A stretch of 64,000 nucleotides of DNA from Pseudobacteroides sp. (GTDB lineage Bacteria; Bacillota; Clostridia; Acetivibrionales; DSM-2933). Location of the stretch: positions 107,964 through 171,963 of the forward strand of contig NZ_DATCTU010000095.1 of assembly GCF_036567765.1 (NCBI RefSeq), written 5' to 3'. Shown here piece by piece: positions 54,281 through 63,434 of this stretch. Position 1 is the stretch's first letter. Every line of letters begins with the position of its first letter. A program made the position numbers and the translations under genes. The notes below the pieces were generated by a model. The model searched no databases and was not told the DNA's origin. It worked only from the letters and a program-made list of their open reading frames with translations.

Positions 54281-54384
54281 ATGGTATGATTAAAAAAATA
54301 CTTCCGCTGTTGAGCGGGTATTGACGAGTTAAGTCAACACATGAGCGAAATTTATAGCGGGAGTTATTTTTTGATCGTGCCTAA
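54281..54384 (-). repeat. 105-bp palindromic interspersed element, copy D
   Basis: Arms ATACTTCCGCTG and AGCGGGAGTTATTTTTTGAT; inner hairpin GTTGAC-TTAACTC-GTCAAT on the minus strand. Nearly identical to copy C in its core (38-base core with few changes). 34 bases 5' of recD2. Confidence 0.82.
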
Positions 54385-54565
54385 GGTCTTTTAATACTTC
54401 TTTTTCATGTATTATAACAGAAAATTTAAACATTTTACATATTTCCTGCACAAAAACCCCTTGCCATCTTTTCAATTTTTTATTCGATATTCAATTTGAT
54501 TTTAGCGAAGCAATAGAAAACTTAAATAAGATAGGATGTGAAATTAACTTGCCATTTTGAGGCTA

Positions 54566-55495
54566 TCACTTTCTTGTATCTTTAACATACACACTTCCAG
54601 CGATTGATTTTGCTTGTTTTTTTAACTCTGCAGCAATTTCAGCAACCTGTATATGACTTATGAGGCTGCGATTCTCATTAGATATGGCAGCTAAAGAAAT
54701 AGATATGATCGGATACTGTATCATCTGCCCCTGCCTGTTGGCAGTTGAAATAAACCCCTTTTTTCGATCCTCCATGCTATAAAGCTCCACTATCTTTTCA
54801 TCAAACCTTTTTATAACATTTTCACATATTATATCTGTATTCCTCGGAGAAATTACCAATATAAAGTCATCACCGCCTACATGTCCTACAAAGTCCGTAG
54901 GGGTGCCTAGTGCATGGATAGAATCCAAAAGGATATCAGCAGTCAGTTTTATGGCCCTATCCCCACTGGCAAAGCCATAAACGTCATTATAAGCCTTAAA
55001 GTTATCAAGGTCGGCATAAACCACTGAAAAGATGTCTCTTTTGAAGATTCTCCTGGTTATTTCAGCCTGAATTTCAAGGTTTCCTCTAAGCCCAGTCAAT
55101 GGGTTTGCCCATCTGTTCCGGTCTATTCTCATAAGAGTATTTCTGACCCTTGCAATAAGCTCTCGTGGATTAAAAGGCTTTTTTATATAATCATCAGCAC
55201 CTAACTCAAGCCCTTGAAGCTTTTGTTCCTCATCATCCTCTGCAGTCAGTATTATAATAGGCATTAAGTTGTTGCTCTCATCTGCTCTTAATATTTTACA
55301 AACCTCCAAGCCATCCATGCCATACATAATAATGTCAAGAAGTACTAGGTCAGGTTTTTCTCTTCTGACCATTTCAATACCTTCTTCACCATTATTTGCC
55401 GATATAACATCATAACCTGCAGGCACCAAAATGTCTGTTATTATTCTTACTATTAACTCTGTATCATCTACAATAAGAATTTTCTTTTTAAACAT
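54566..55495 (-). CDS. Response regulator with GGDEF domain
   Basis: 309 residues. The receiver domain has the phospho-Asp in LVLLDIIMYGMDG and Lys in YIKKPFNPRELI; then a GGDEF domain with the active-loop variant GGDDF (HVGGDDFILV) and the conserved DLDNFKAYNDVYGFASGD. The GGD[DE]F variant is generally compatible with making c-di-GMP. No RxxD inhibition site checked reliably. RBS GGAG before the ATG. Could link phosphorelay signals to motility. Confidence 0.92.
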   Translation of the reverse strand: MFKKKILIVDDTELIVRIITDILVPAGYDVISANNGEEGIEMVRREKPDLVLLDIIMYGMDGLEVCKILRADESNNLMPIIILTAEDDEEQKLQGLELGADDYIKKPFNPRELIARVRNTLMRIDRNRWANPLTGLRGNLEIQAEITRRIFKRDIFSVVYADLDNFKAYNDVYGFASGDRAIKLTADILLDSIHALGTPTDFVGHVGGDDFILVISPRNTDIICENVIKRFDEKIVELYSMEDRKKGFISTANRQGQMIQYPIISISLAAISNENRSLISHIQVAEIAAELKKQAKSIAGSVYVKDTRK

Positions 55496-55861
55496 AGTTT
55501 CTCCTTATTATAACTAAATCACCCTTCTATATTTATATATCGGCTATTCTTCCTGCCTAATTGAGGTTTAAATGGTTTAGCTGTAGTAACAAGCTTTGGA
55601 AATAATAAAATATCGAACTTTTAATATTTAAAAAATGATCTGCTAAACTTTAAGACTATCAAACATGAATATTATTGAAATAAATAGCCAAGAGAATAAA
55701 TTGACTATTTTTATTTAGGAATAACATATATATTATATATTATTGATTGTTATGATAAAAGCTATTTTTAAAACATTTAAATAAAATTTAAAAATTTTGC
55801 ACTTAGCTATTATTATATTTGCGATTTTATGGTATATTAAGATTATAAAGGAGTGATTTAA
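55496..55861. other. AT-rich intergenic region
   Basis: About 360 bases between two divergently oriented genes. No ORF, tRNA or recognised riboswitch; only AT-rich promoter-like sequence. The RBS AAGGAGTG of the downstream gene is at its right edge. Confidence 0.5.
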
Positions 55862-56092
55862 TTGTCAGAATTTTGTAAATGCGGTTCATTGATGCTTTCA
55901 GGCAATTGTACAAATAAGAACTGTACTTTTAGAACCATATCAAAGCCTTCTTCGCCCAAACAGTCATCTCGTAGCAAAGCGGCCTCTTCAGATATATCTG
56001 CTAAAGAGAAAAAGCCGCCTCGTGTAAGAAGAGCTTCAAAATGTATTACCTATAATCTATATGATATAAACAACGAAGAGGCTATGGAATAA
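55862..56092 (+). CDS. Small Cys-rich basic protein, unknown
   Basis: 76 residues with a TTG start 8 bases after AAGGAG. N-terminal CKCGSLMLSGNCTNKNC could be a zinc knuckle (four or five cysteines); the middle is Ser/Lys-rich and basic (RSKAASSDISAKEKKPPRVR), suggesting nucleic-acid contact; acidic tail. No family recognised by eye. Confidence 0.6.
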   Translation: MSEFCKCGSLMLSGNCTNKNCTFRTISKPSSPKQSSRSKAASSDISAKEKKPPRVRRASKCITYNLYDINNEEAME

Positions 56093-56337
56093 TAGCCTCT
56101 TCCTTTATTTTAAGGTAAACTTGCATACCTATGACAGCTGATATTCTTAATTGTAAACAAATTAATTTTTCCTTATTCGTTCCGTTTCGAGGGGACGCAT
56201 TTTCCCTATTCCCACTAAAGAGTCACACATTGTCTATCCTTGTTGCTTCAGGTGAAACATATAATATCAAACAATATGACTAAGCCTTTGGGTGGCATGA
56301 CCACAACTATTGAATATAAAACAATATAACAGCGAAC

Positions 56338-56778
56338 TTATCTTCCTGTTTCCGTTTCATATGGCCAATCAATTATTCCTCCAAGGTTGTATACCTTTTT
56401 ATATCCCATTTTGGCAAGAGCCTCAGAGGCAGTAACACTGCGTCTCCCACTCCTGCAATAAACAAAAATAGTTGTATTCTTATCAGTAAGCTTTTCAGGA
56501 GCTTCCTTCTCTATGACATCTACAGGTATCAGCAGGCTGTTAGGAATATGCTTCTCATCATATTCTTCTTGGGTTCTTACATCAAGTAATATGATTCCCT
56601 TTTCACTACTAAGACGCTTTTTGGCATCTTCAGGCTTAATGTTTGTATAACTGGAAGCTTTAGTTGAATTCACTTGTACTGGCACTTCCTTTTGATATCC
56701 CCTGTTATCTGCTGGGCTACATGCAGCAAACCCTATACTTATTAGAATCAAAACAAAAGCAATCATAGCTTTTTTCAT
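56338..56778 (-). CDS. Rhodanese-domain lipoprotein
   Basis: 146 residues. Lipobox IGFAACS, then a single rhodanese domain with active-site Cys in FVYCRSGRRS and the substrate region ILLDVRTQEEYDEKHIPNS. The loop CRSGRR suits sulfur transfer from thiosulfate or persulfides. It is membrane-anchored outside the cell. Lies beside decayed permeases and a ferredoxin, hinting at a sulfur-handling locus. Confidence 0.9.
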   Translation of the reverse strand: MKKAMIAFVLILISIGFAACSPADNRGYQKEVPVQVNSTKASSYTNIKPEDAKKRLSSEKGIILLDVRTQEEYDEKHIPNSLLIPVDVIEKEAPEKLTDKNTTIFVYCRSGRRSVTASEALAKMGYKKVYNLGGIIDWPYETETGR

Positions 56779-56965
56779 ATTATTAAAACCTCATTTCTTG
56801 TTTTTGCGAAGCGTTAAATCAAAAACTGTGTAATTGGGCATATAGTGCACCAGGTTCTTGGCCTAAAAATCCAAGCCATGCAAAGATACTACTAAGAATC
56901 CAAGAACAAGAACAATATTGTTACTATAAATAATTCTTCCAGCCTTATCTCATTTTTACCACCAT
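56779..56965. other. Gene-poor stretch with short fragment
   Basis: A minus-strand fragment AGRIIYSNNIVLVLGFLVVS looks like a single membrane helix scrap; nothing intact. Confidence 0.4.
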
Positions 56966-57118
56966 TTATCCCCTTTTATTTATTGTAATATACTTGCATT
57001 TTAACACACCAGCAACCGGAAGAGCAGCATATACTGGGCCGGCTGCAGCTGATCCAAGAAGAAACGCAATTGTGATTCCAATTATTCCTGACTTTTCTCT
57101 CTTCAACAAATTCTTCAT
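56966..57118 (-). pseudogene. Permease (DUF318/ArsP-like), twice-deleted remnant
   Basis: 50 codons remain: MKNLLKR, then the family core TIAFLLGSAAAGPVYAALPV and GVLKCKYI before the stop. Intact relatives are about 160 residues, so ~60 residues are missing between the start and the core and the C-terminal half is gone. Confidence 0.75.
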
Positions 57119-57394
57119 CCTAACACCACCCCTATCACAATTGCTACAGCAAACGAAAATATAAATACCAGGCCATTTCGCAGAATAGCAGCTTTTCTAC
57201 CGAAATATTTTATTTCTAGGGGGTATTGTTACAATTCCAACCATCATCAGGGTCGAAATAAACACTGCAATTTGCATAAAGCCAGCTCCGCTTTTTAGAA
57301 GTGCTGCCGCCAGTAGAAAAGCTACAAAGCACGGTATTAATGTAATTGAACCGCCAATAAACAAAGCATTATTGTATACATTGAGCCCCTCCAT
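57115..57394 (-). pseudogene. Permease partner gene, truncated and frameshifted at C5
   Basis: Core FIGGSITLIPCFVAFLLAA and LLKSGAGFMQIAVFISTLMM is clear, but the first ~70 residues are replaced by MEGLNVYNNAL. An extra C in a CCCCC run near 57222 shifts the frame; ignoring one C restores PLEIKYFGRKAAILRNG and FSFAVAIVIGVVLG, ending where the next permease starts. The gene overlaps the ferredoxin stop (TAATG). Confidence 0.78.
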
Positions 57395-57576
57395 TATTTC
57401 GCTTGAATAGCTTGCATTGGGCAGAACATCACACACTTCTTGCATTTAATGCATTTTCCATCATCAATTGTTGGCAATCCATTCCCACTTTGTTGAATTG
57501 CACCTACGGGACAAACCTTTATTGACGGACACTTATGGTTTTGTGGACATAAATTCTTATCAACTGTTATTTTCAT
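57394..57576 (-). CDS. Small two-cluster ferredoxin
   Basis: 60 residues from the ATG at 57576 (GGGAG 8 bases before). First motif LCPQNHKCPSIKVCPVGAI is the atypical CPQNHxCP form found in ferredoxins next to permeases of this kind; second motif CIKCKKCVMFCP is a classical 4Fe-4S set. Probably passes electrons together with the NapH-like protein 70 bases upstream. Confidence 0.88.
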   Translation of the reverse strand: MKITVDKNLCPQNHKCPSIKVCPVGAIQQSGNGLPTIDDGKCIKCKKCVMFCPMQAIQAK

Positions 57577-57645
57577 AAAAGACACTCCCTCTCAACTATT
57601 AATATTCTTCCGAATCTGTATAACATAGTACTTTATTCACCAATT

Positions 57646-58302
57646 TCAAGTAATATACAGTGATTTCTTCGGGCACTTTTCAACACAAACCTTGCATTTT
57701 AAGCAGTCGGCATCAGTAACTTTACCAACACTCTTATGGCTTAAAACATCAATGCCTATTGGACAATTCTTGGTGCAGACCTTACAATTTACACACTTTT
57801 CCTTGTTAAACGCAATGTATCTGAAGTTCCCCTTTGCAAGCTTTAACTTTGCTATATAATGTGCCATAGTACCCATAGGGCAAATCATACACCAGGTTCT
57901 TTGATTATATGAAAAGCCCAAAATTATGGTAATAACAGTAGTTATAATAATCATTCTTATAAAAACAAATGATACTTCAGAAAAACTACCCCAAGCAAAA
58001 ACAATCTGGACTGCAAAAGCTCCCATTAGTAATATAAGAAATGCCAGCCTAAACCATGTTGACTTTAAGAGCCTGGGCACCTTATTTTTTCGGCTGAATT
58101 TTGAAAGTATAATATCATTAAAGCTCCCTCTCGGGCAAAAGTTACCGCACCACATTCTCCCTTTGAATACCGCAACAATAGAAGGTGCCAGCATGCATAT
58201 TAAAGCTACAGTCCCTATAAGTGGATAGAACACCCCAATAATACAGTAAATAATGAGCATTACCCACACCCAGTTATGAATAAATTTAATTGCCTTATCC
58301 AT
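57646..58302 (-). CDS. NapH-like 4Fe-4S membrane protein
   Basis: 218 residues. Four membrane helices with the NapH motifs CGNFCPRGSF and CMICPMGTM facing the cytosol, then two 4Fe-4S motifs: CVNCKVCTKNCPIG and CLKCKVCVEKCPKKS. Shorter relative of the 14512 protein. Likely quinone-linked or membrane electron carrier for a reductase; partner unknown. Confidence 0.88.
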   Translation of the reverse strand: MDKAIKFIHNWVWVMLIIYCIIGVFYPLIGTVALICMLAPSIVAVFKGRMWCGNFCPRGSFNDIILSKFSRKNKVPRLLKSTWFRLAFLILLMGAFAVQIVFAWGSFSEVSFVFIRMIIITTVITIILGFSYNQRTWCMICPMGTMAHYIAKLKLAKGNFRYIAFNKEKCVNCKVCTKNCPIGIDVLSHKSVGKVTDADCLKCKVCVEKCPKKSLYIT

Positions 58303-58551
58303 ATAAATTCACCTCTATCTCATTTTCATATACCCCCACAGGGTACTTATATATTATACGAGGCGGACAGCATTTTTGTCAATCGTTATATTTAAATATT
58401 TAGATATAACATGAGAATTATTGAAAATCTAAGTAATTAAAGCTAGATGTCATCACATACCCTGCATAGGTATATAACGAGAAAAAACGGATTTGTTATC
58501 TGTATCTGTTTATTGTAATATGTAAATACAATTAAAAGATGGGGTGATTTT

Positions 58552-58773
58552 ATGCTGTTTGTTGTAGCATTTGTAACATGGAGAAATGCAATATTTACAA
58601 ATACCTATATTAGCAAACTGCTTTACGGTAAGACTCTTGCAGCTTGGGAAAAAATCTGTTTAAGCTGTAATAATTGCAAATATGACAGGTGTTCAATAAA
58701 TGATCTTAACGTCCGCAGCAAGATGCTCTGTATGGGCAGCTTCTATAGCAATTTACATATAAAGGCACACTAG
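58552..58773 (+). CDS. Small Cys-containing ORF, uncertain
   Basis: 73 residues with a GGGGTG RBS 7 bases before the ATG. Contains CLSCNNCKYDRC, which could bind a metal, between otherwise nondescript hydrophobic and polar sequence. Stop overlaps the convergent LysR gene by 4 bases. No family seen; coding status doubtful. Confidence 0.35.
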   Translation: MLFVVAFVTWRNAIFTNTYISKLLYGKTLAAWEKICLSCNNCKYDRCSINDLNVRSKMLCMGSFYSNLHIKAH

Positions 58774-59651
58774 CCAATAACAAAACTCATAAAATTTTCT
58801 ATAAAATCAAAAGGGCCATGCTCCATAAAAACAAAATTAAATTCTCTTTTAAACTTAGCCCCATCAATTGGAATAATTGTTAATGTGCCTGCTTCTACTT
58901 CACGCTTAACAGCTTCCCTTGATATAACTGTATACCCCAGGTTTGCTTCTACCAAGGATTTTATAGCTCCGATACTACCCACTTCCATATAAATCTTCAT
59001 ATCCACAATATTATACCCAAGCTCCTTAAGCTTATTTTCAAAAATCATTCTAGTTCCTGAGCCCTTCTCCCGGAGAATAAGCCTACCATCATTTAAAATT
59101 TCATTTATTCTTACTTTTTCTCTCATCGTTAAACTACTTATGGGTGCAGCTACTAAAACAAGTTCATCATCTTTCAGCTTTTTATAGTTAAATTTACTTT
59201 TATCAAAAGGCCCTTCTACAATTCCCAGGTCAAATTCCCCATTGCTTATTCTTTCTAAGACTTCTTCCAGATTATGCACATGCATAATAACGTCAATATT
59301 ACTGTGAGTTCTTTTATAATCACCCAACAAATTAGGAAGCACAAATTCACCTATGGTTAAAGTTGCACCTATATTATATCTTTTAATCACTGACGACTTG
59401 TTTTTTAACTTTCTTTCCAGAAGTATAGAATTGGCTTCATATTCCTTTGCACTTTTTAAGAGCAACTCTCCTTCTTCAGTCAAAGAAATTTGCCTTCCTT
59501 TTTTCTTTATTAACTTAACTTCATAATATTCTTCAAGCTGTTTTATATGCTGTGTTACTGCCGGCTGTGTAAGGTTAAGCACTTCTGCTGCCCTAGTATA
59601 GCTTTTTAATCTTGCTATATTGATAAAAGTCTTGAGCTTTGAATCAATCAT
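58770..59651 (-). CDS. LysR-family regulator, YeiE/CysL-like
   Basis: 293 residues. N-terminal winged HTH (YTRAAEVLNLTQPAVTQHIK) and a C-terminal type 2 periplasmic-binding-like effector domain (GATLTIGEFVLPNLL; ILREKGSGTRMIFE). Divergent from the YeiH gene with 170 bases between; LysR-yeiH pairs are widespread and the regulator normally controls the transporter. Sulfite or a sulfur metabolite is a likely inducer by analogy. Confidence 0.92.
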   Translation of the reverse strand: MIDSKLKTFINIARLKSYTRAAEVLNLTQPAVTQHIKQLEEYYEVKLIKKKGRQISLTEEGELLLKSAKEYEANSILLERKLKNKSSVIKRYNIGATLTIGEFVLPNLLGDYKRTHSNIDVIMHVHNLEEVLERISNGEFDLGIVEGPFDKSKFNYKKLKDDELVLVAAPISSLTMREKVRINEILNDGRLILREKGSGTRMIFENKLKELGYNIVDMKIYMEVGSIGAIKSLVEANLGYTVISREAVKREVEAGTLTIIPIDGAKFKREFNFVFMEHGPFDFIENFMSFVIG

Positions 59652-59820
59652 ACTGTTTATCTCCTCAAAAATATCTTAATCACAAATTATTGTATAACAA
59701 CTAAAAGTTTTTAGAAAGGCATACATAAATTTTTATTATAATTTTATAATAAATCATAATTTGTTTTTATGCATTGTTCATATTAAAATATTAGTAACGA
59801 TAATAGATAGGAGGAAAACC

Positions 59821-60828
59821 ATGGCGTGGCTTAGAAAAAATCTTTCAGGCATATTGATGTCTTTTGTGATTGCGTTAATAGCAACTTGGCTCGGAAATAG
59901 ATATCCTATTATAGGCGGTCCTGTTTTTGGTATTGTTATTGGAATTATATTAAATAATGCCGTTGGTAAACCGGCATGGGCAGAAGCTGGAGTAAATTTT
60001 ACATCCAAGAAAATCCTTCAATGGGCAATTATAATTTTAGGCGGCGGTCTTAGCCTTACACAGATATGGAAAACAGGCATTCAATCTCTATCTGTTATGC
60101 TGCTTACATTGTCTTGTGCTTTTATAGCTGCGTACGGCTTTGGAAGACTTATGAAAATTCCATCTAAGCTGACCAGTTTAATAGGTGTAGGTACTGCAAT
60201 ATGCGGGGGATCAGCTATAGCTGCAATATCTCCCATTATCGAGGCAGAGGAAATGGAAGTTGCTTATTCCATATCAACAATTTTCTTCTTCAACATTATC
60301 GCTGTTTTGATTTTCCCGCCGCTTGGACATATGCTTGGATTTTCAGATACAGCGTTCGGCTTATTGGCTGGCACGGCAGTAAATGATACTTCTTCAGTAG
60401 TTGCTGCGGGCTATGCTTTCAGCAGCCACGCCGGAGCTTATGCAACTATAGTAAAATTAACTCGTACGACAATGATAATTCCTATTTCGCTGATTTTCGC
60501 TTTTGCTTATTCTTATAACAGAAAAAAATCAGTTAAAGCTGGAAACTCTATAAACTATAGCTTTAAAAGAATTTTCCCATGGTTCATCTTAGGCTTTCTG
60601 GCAGCCTCCTTGTTAAATACCCTTGGAGTATTTAATGAATACATCGTTTCAATCCTGTCTATTGCAGGGAAGTTCTTCATTGTTATGGCCTTGACTGCTG
60701 TTGGGCTAAGTGCAGATTTTAGAAAAATGATAAAAACAGGTTTAAAGCCACTTCTCCTTGGTCTGATAGTCTGGGTGACAGTTACAGTGGTAAGTATAGG
60801 AGTTCAGTTTATTACAGGTCAAACTTAA
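59821..60828 (+). CDS. YeiH-family putative sulfate/sulfite exporter
   Basis: 335 residues from the ATG at 59821 (AGGAGG 8 bases before). About ten membrane helices; UPF0324/YeiH motifs AWAEAGVNFTSKKILQWAII, GVGTAICGGSAIAAISP and NDTSSVVAAGYAFS. Annotated as sulfate exporter by family convention, but the substrate is not established. Adjacent to rhodanese and ferredoxin genes, it forms part of a second sulfur-linked locus. Confidence 0.9.
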   Translation: MAWLRKNLSGILMSFVIALIATWLGNRYPIIGGPVFGIVIGIILNNAVGKPAWAEAGVNFTSKKILQWAIIILGGGLSLTQIWKTGIQSLSVMLLTLSCAFIAAYGFGRLMKIPSKLTSLIGVGTAICGGSAIAAISPIIEAEEMEVAYSISTIFFFNIIAVLIFPPLGHMLGFSDTAFGLLAGTAVNDTSSVVAAGYAFSSHAGAYATIVKLTRTTMIIPISLIFAFAYSYNRKKSVKAGNSINYSFKRIFPWFILGFLAASLLNTLGVFNEYIVSILSIAGKFFIVMALTAVGLSADFRKMIKTGLKPLLLGLIVWVTVTVVSIGVQFITGQT

Positions 60829-60937
60829 CCGATTCAGCACTGTGATTATCATAGATTATTTAAGAAAAATAGAATTCTGCATGCATCCCATATAATCAGC
60901 TCAGGATAAGAAAATTCCGGGTTCTCCAATATCTGAC

Positions 60938-61180
60938 TTATATACAGGCATATTTCGATAATGTTTGTTCCCTGAGCTGTGCGTCTGCAGCATCTCCTTC
61001 AAGAAGGATTACATCATCTTTTGTATACCCATTATCAGCAATCAACTTTTTGGCCGCCATGATACATTCATAATTTTTATCAATTGCAATCACTTTATGC
61101 CCGCTATTAACAAGAGCAACGGTACTATATCCTGTGCCGCAAAGGGACTTTTGAGTTCCGGCTTCTTGTCCTAGTAACCC
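60938..61180 (-). pseudogene. SAM-dependent methyltransferase fragment
   Basis: Open frame without a proper start: motif I CGTGYSTVALVNSGHKVIAI followed by DKNYECIMAAKKLIADNGY and EGDAADAQL, then a stop at 60938. Only motifs I-III of a class I methyltransferase (of ~200+ residues) remain. The flanks to 61320 contain no gene. Confidence 0.65.
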
Positions 61181-61326
61181 ACAAGCCCCTTATTTACAGG
61201 CTTTTTTCTACACTCACTTGTCCGACCTTGTTATCAACATCATGCACTCCACGTGGGGTGAGAGGACAGATGTACTTGAGAACACACTTTCACTATATTG
61301 TTCCCCTTACTTTGTTAGGGATACAT
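61181..61326. other. Intergenic region with CRISPR-repeat-like palindrome
   Basis: Contains CTCACCCCACGTGGAGTGCA (minus strand, around 61240), a short GC palindrome that resembles a type I-C-like CRISPR repeat core, but only once. Otherwise nothing is recognised. Confidence 0.3.
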
Positions 61327-63432
61327 CTAGTAAATACTAATAACCCCTATAAATGAACGTAATTCAAAGTTCTTTTCGGTCCGAAGAAGGAATAGATAGT
61401 CTCCAGATTCCTTAGGTAGAATTATCCGATTCTCACCAGTTACTGAAAGACGTTTAAGCTCTTTGATTCCAATTTTCTTATCAACAGACTGTGGGGTCAG
61501 TTTGTAAACATGGCAATCATATAGCTCTGTTTCTGTTGAATATACTACCTCTACATTTTCTCCTACAGCGAAAGTTGCTGTCCAAGGATAACAGTTCGAA
61601 AGATAGAACGCCTTAATATCATTTGGTATTTCAGAAGAATGTACGGTTTTGAATACTGCTTGCGAGGGTCTTAAGGATACGGCATTTAAATTTCCATTTG
61701 CATCAGTACTGCCCTTAATTCCTACCTCTTCAGAACCTATTTGCATCCAATATGCAGGTGATATCATAGGTGAGTAGGTGAAAGCGGATGAATTGTATAT
61801 GCTCTTATCTGTGCTTTCAAGATATTTTGGCATATAGCTTCGATTCCTGTCTATTGATGCTTGAGATAGCGATACTTTCTGTCCACCGTCAGAAACGCCT
61901 ATTATATCCTCTGGCATATCCGTTTTTTTTGCAACCAATATATAACCATTGGAATTATTGATAGTCTCTATATCCTTCTCATACAAGTTAATATAAGCAT
62001 AAGCATTTTTTCTAGTTTTGACCGCTTCAACCTTACCATCAAATATGGCTTCAACTTTATTAACAGATATAGTATTGTTACTGGCTTGATTTACCTCTCT
62101 TCCTGCAAGGCCGAAGAATACTTTATAGCCACTAAGTTCAGTAAAGTTCAATGCCCAACAATTGCTATGCCGGGTTAATGATGAAACTATACCATCGGAG
62201 TTTATAAGGTATAAGTTGGGATAATGCTCCCCATCTGTTATCCTGTCTGCAAGAACTAGCATATAATCATTATCAAACGGAATTTGTTCATATATAACGA
62301 TTGATTCATTAGTCTGACCATAAAATTCTTTAAGAGCTTCGAGTGCTATAGTTTCTTCCACTATGCTTGCACCAGCTTTTTCATTTGAATTGTTAGCAGG
62401 GAGTTTTACTTCCGGGCTTGATACGTGGTTTGAAATATCCTTCTGAGTAGTTACAGTTGAAAAATCGGTTATTTGTTGTGATTCACCTAATCCATTTACT
62501 TTTGGATTTAATATAAGTCCAATACCAACTGTTGTCACAATAATAATTGAGATAGCAATTATCCAAAACCTTGGTCTTTTATAGTTTAACACGTTCTTAA
62601 TCCTGCCTTTTACATTTCCCTCACCAAATGCAAGCGGACTACCATTTAAAATATGCTTTCCAGTAGCAAGCGACAATAATGAATTAGCATAGGGTTTTTT
62701 AGTTTCTTCATCCATTTCCGTCAGTACTCTTTCATCGCAGGATAGCTCCATATCCGTACTCATTAACATGAACGAAATCCACACAAGAGGATTAAACCAG
62801 TGGATGGACAATGTTAGGAAAGCTAATACTTTAATGATATGGTCTTTTCGATGAATGTGGGTCTGCTCATGTAGAAGAATATAGCCTCTTTCCTCAACGT
62901 TAAGTCCAACCGGTAAATATATCTTTGGTCTTATTAATCCAAGCACAAATGGTGTTTTCAAATTCCTAGCTTCAAAAATATTCTTCTCTATTAATTGTGC
63001 ACTTTTAAGCTGTCTTTTTAAGATTAAAATAGATACAATGCTATAAGCAAGCAATGCTATTATGCCTAAAATCCAGATGTATGCCCCTATTTCCACATAA
63101 ATCTGTAGTGGATTCACACTTGCCCCAATAGTCGGTGCAGGAAGTGATCTGCTTATAAAGGAATCAACTACTTCTATCCCACTATTAATCTGTGGATTTT
63201 GCTGGTAGATGATATCTTGGGGGATTGGTACAGCATTCGTATTCCGTGGCATAAGACTTAATATGCTTTCAAAGGAGAATGGAATTATAAGGCGAAAAGC
63301 AACCACGCCCCATAAGGCATAAGAGATAACTTTTGGAACTTTTTTGAGTAGTAACCTAATAAGTATCACAAAAAGGATTACATAACTTGCCGTAAGACTC
63401 ATATTTAAAACAGTAAGAAATAGTTCATTCAT
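61327..63432 (-). CDS. BlaR1/MecR1-type M56 peptidase sensor
   Basis: 701 residues. N-terminal membrane part with the zinc-peptidase motif HEQTHIHRKDH (HExxH as HEQTH) and ELSCDERVL downstream, typical of M56. Instead of a penicillin-binding domain with SxxK/SxN motifs, the extracytosolic C-terminal ~380 residues hold an unrecognised beta-rich region (about 320-701). So the signal is probably not a beta-lactam. It is followed after 2 bases by... rather preceded by blaI, with which it forms an operon: the sensor would cleave the repressor. Confidence 0.88.
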   Translation of the reverse strand: MNELFLTVLNMSLTASYVILFVILIRLLLKKVPKVISYALWGVVAFRLIIPFSFESILSLMPRNTNAVPIPQDIIYQQNPQINSGIEVVDSFISRSLPAPTIGASVNPLQIYVEIGAYIWILGIIALLAYSIVSILILKRQLKSAQLIEKNIFEARNLKTPFVLGLIRPKIYLPVGLNVEERGYILLHEQTHIHRKDHIIKVLAFLTLSIHWFNPLVWISFMLMSTDMELSCDERVLTEMDEETKKPYANSLLSLATGKHILNGSPLAFGEGNVKGRIKNVLNYKRPRFWIIAISIIIVTTVGIGLILNPKVNGLGESQQITDFSTVTTQKDISNHVSSPEVKLPANNSNEKAGASIVEETIALEALKEFYGQTNESIVIYEQIPFDNDYMLVLADRITDGEHYPNLYLINSDGIVSSLTRHSNCWALNFTELSGYKVFFGLAGREVNQASNNTISVNKVEAIFDGKVEAVKTRKNAYAYINLYEKDIETINNSNGYILVAKKTDMPEDIIGVSDGGQKVSLSQASIDRNRSYMPKYLESTDKSIYNSSAFTYSPMISPAYWMQIGSEEVGIKGSTDANGNLNAVSLRPSQAVFKTVHSSEIPNDIKAFYLSNCYPWTATFAVGENVEVVYSTETELYDCHVYKLTPQSVDKKIGIKELKRLSVTGENRIILPKESGDYLFLLRTEKNFELRSFIGVISIY

Positions 63433-63434
63433 TG

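Noticed and set aside
61230..61270. Single CRISPR-like repeat CTCACCCCACGTGGAGTGCA
   Set aside because: Only one copy is present; no spacer-repeat array and no cas genes nearby.
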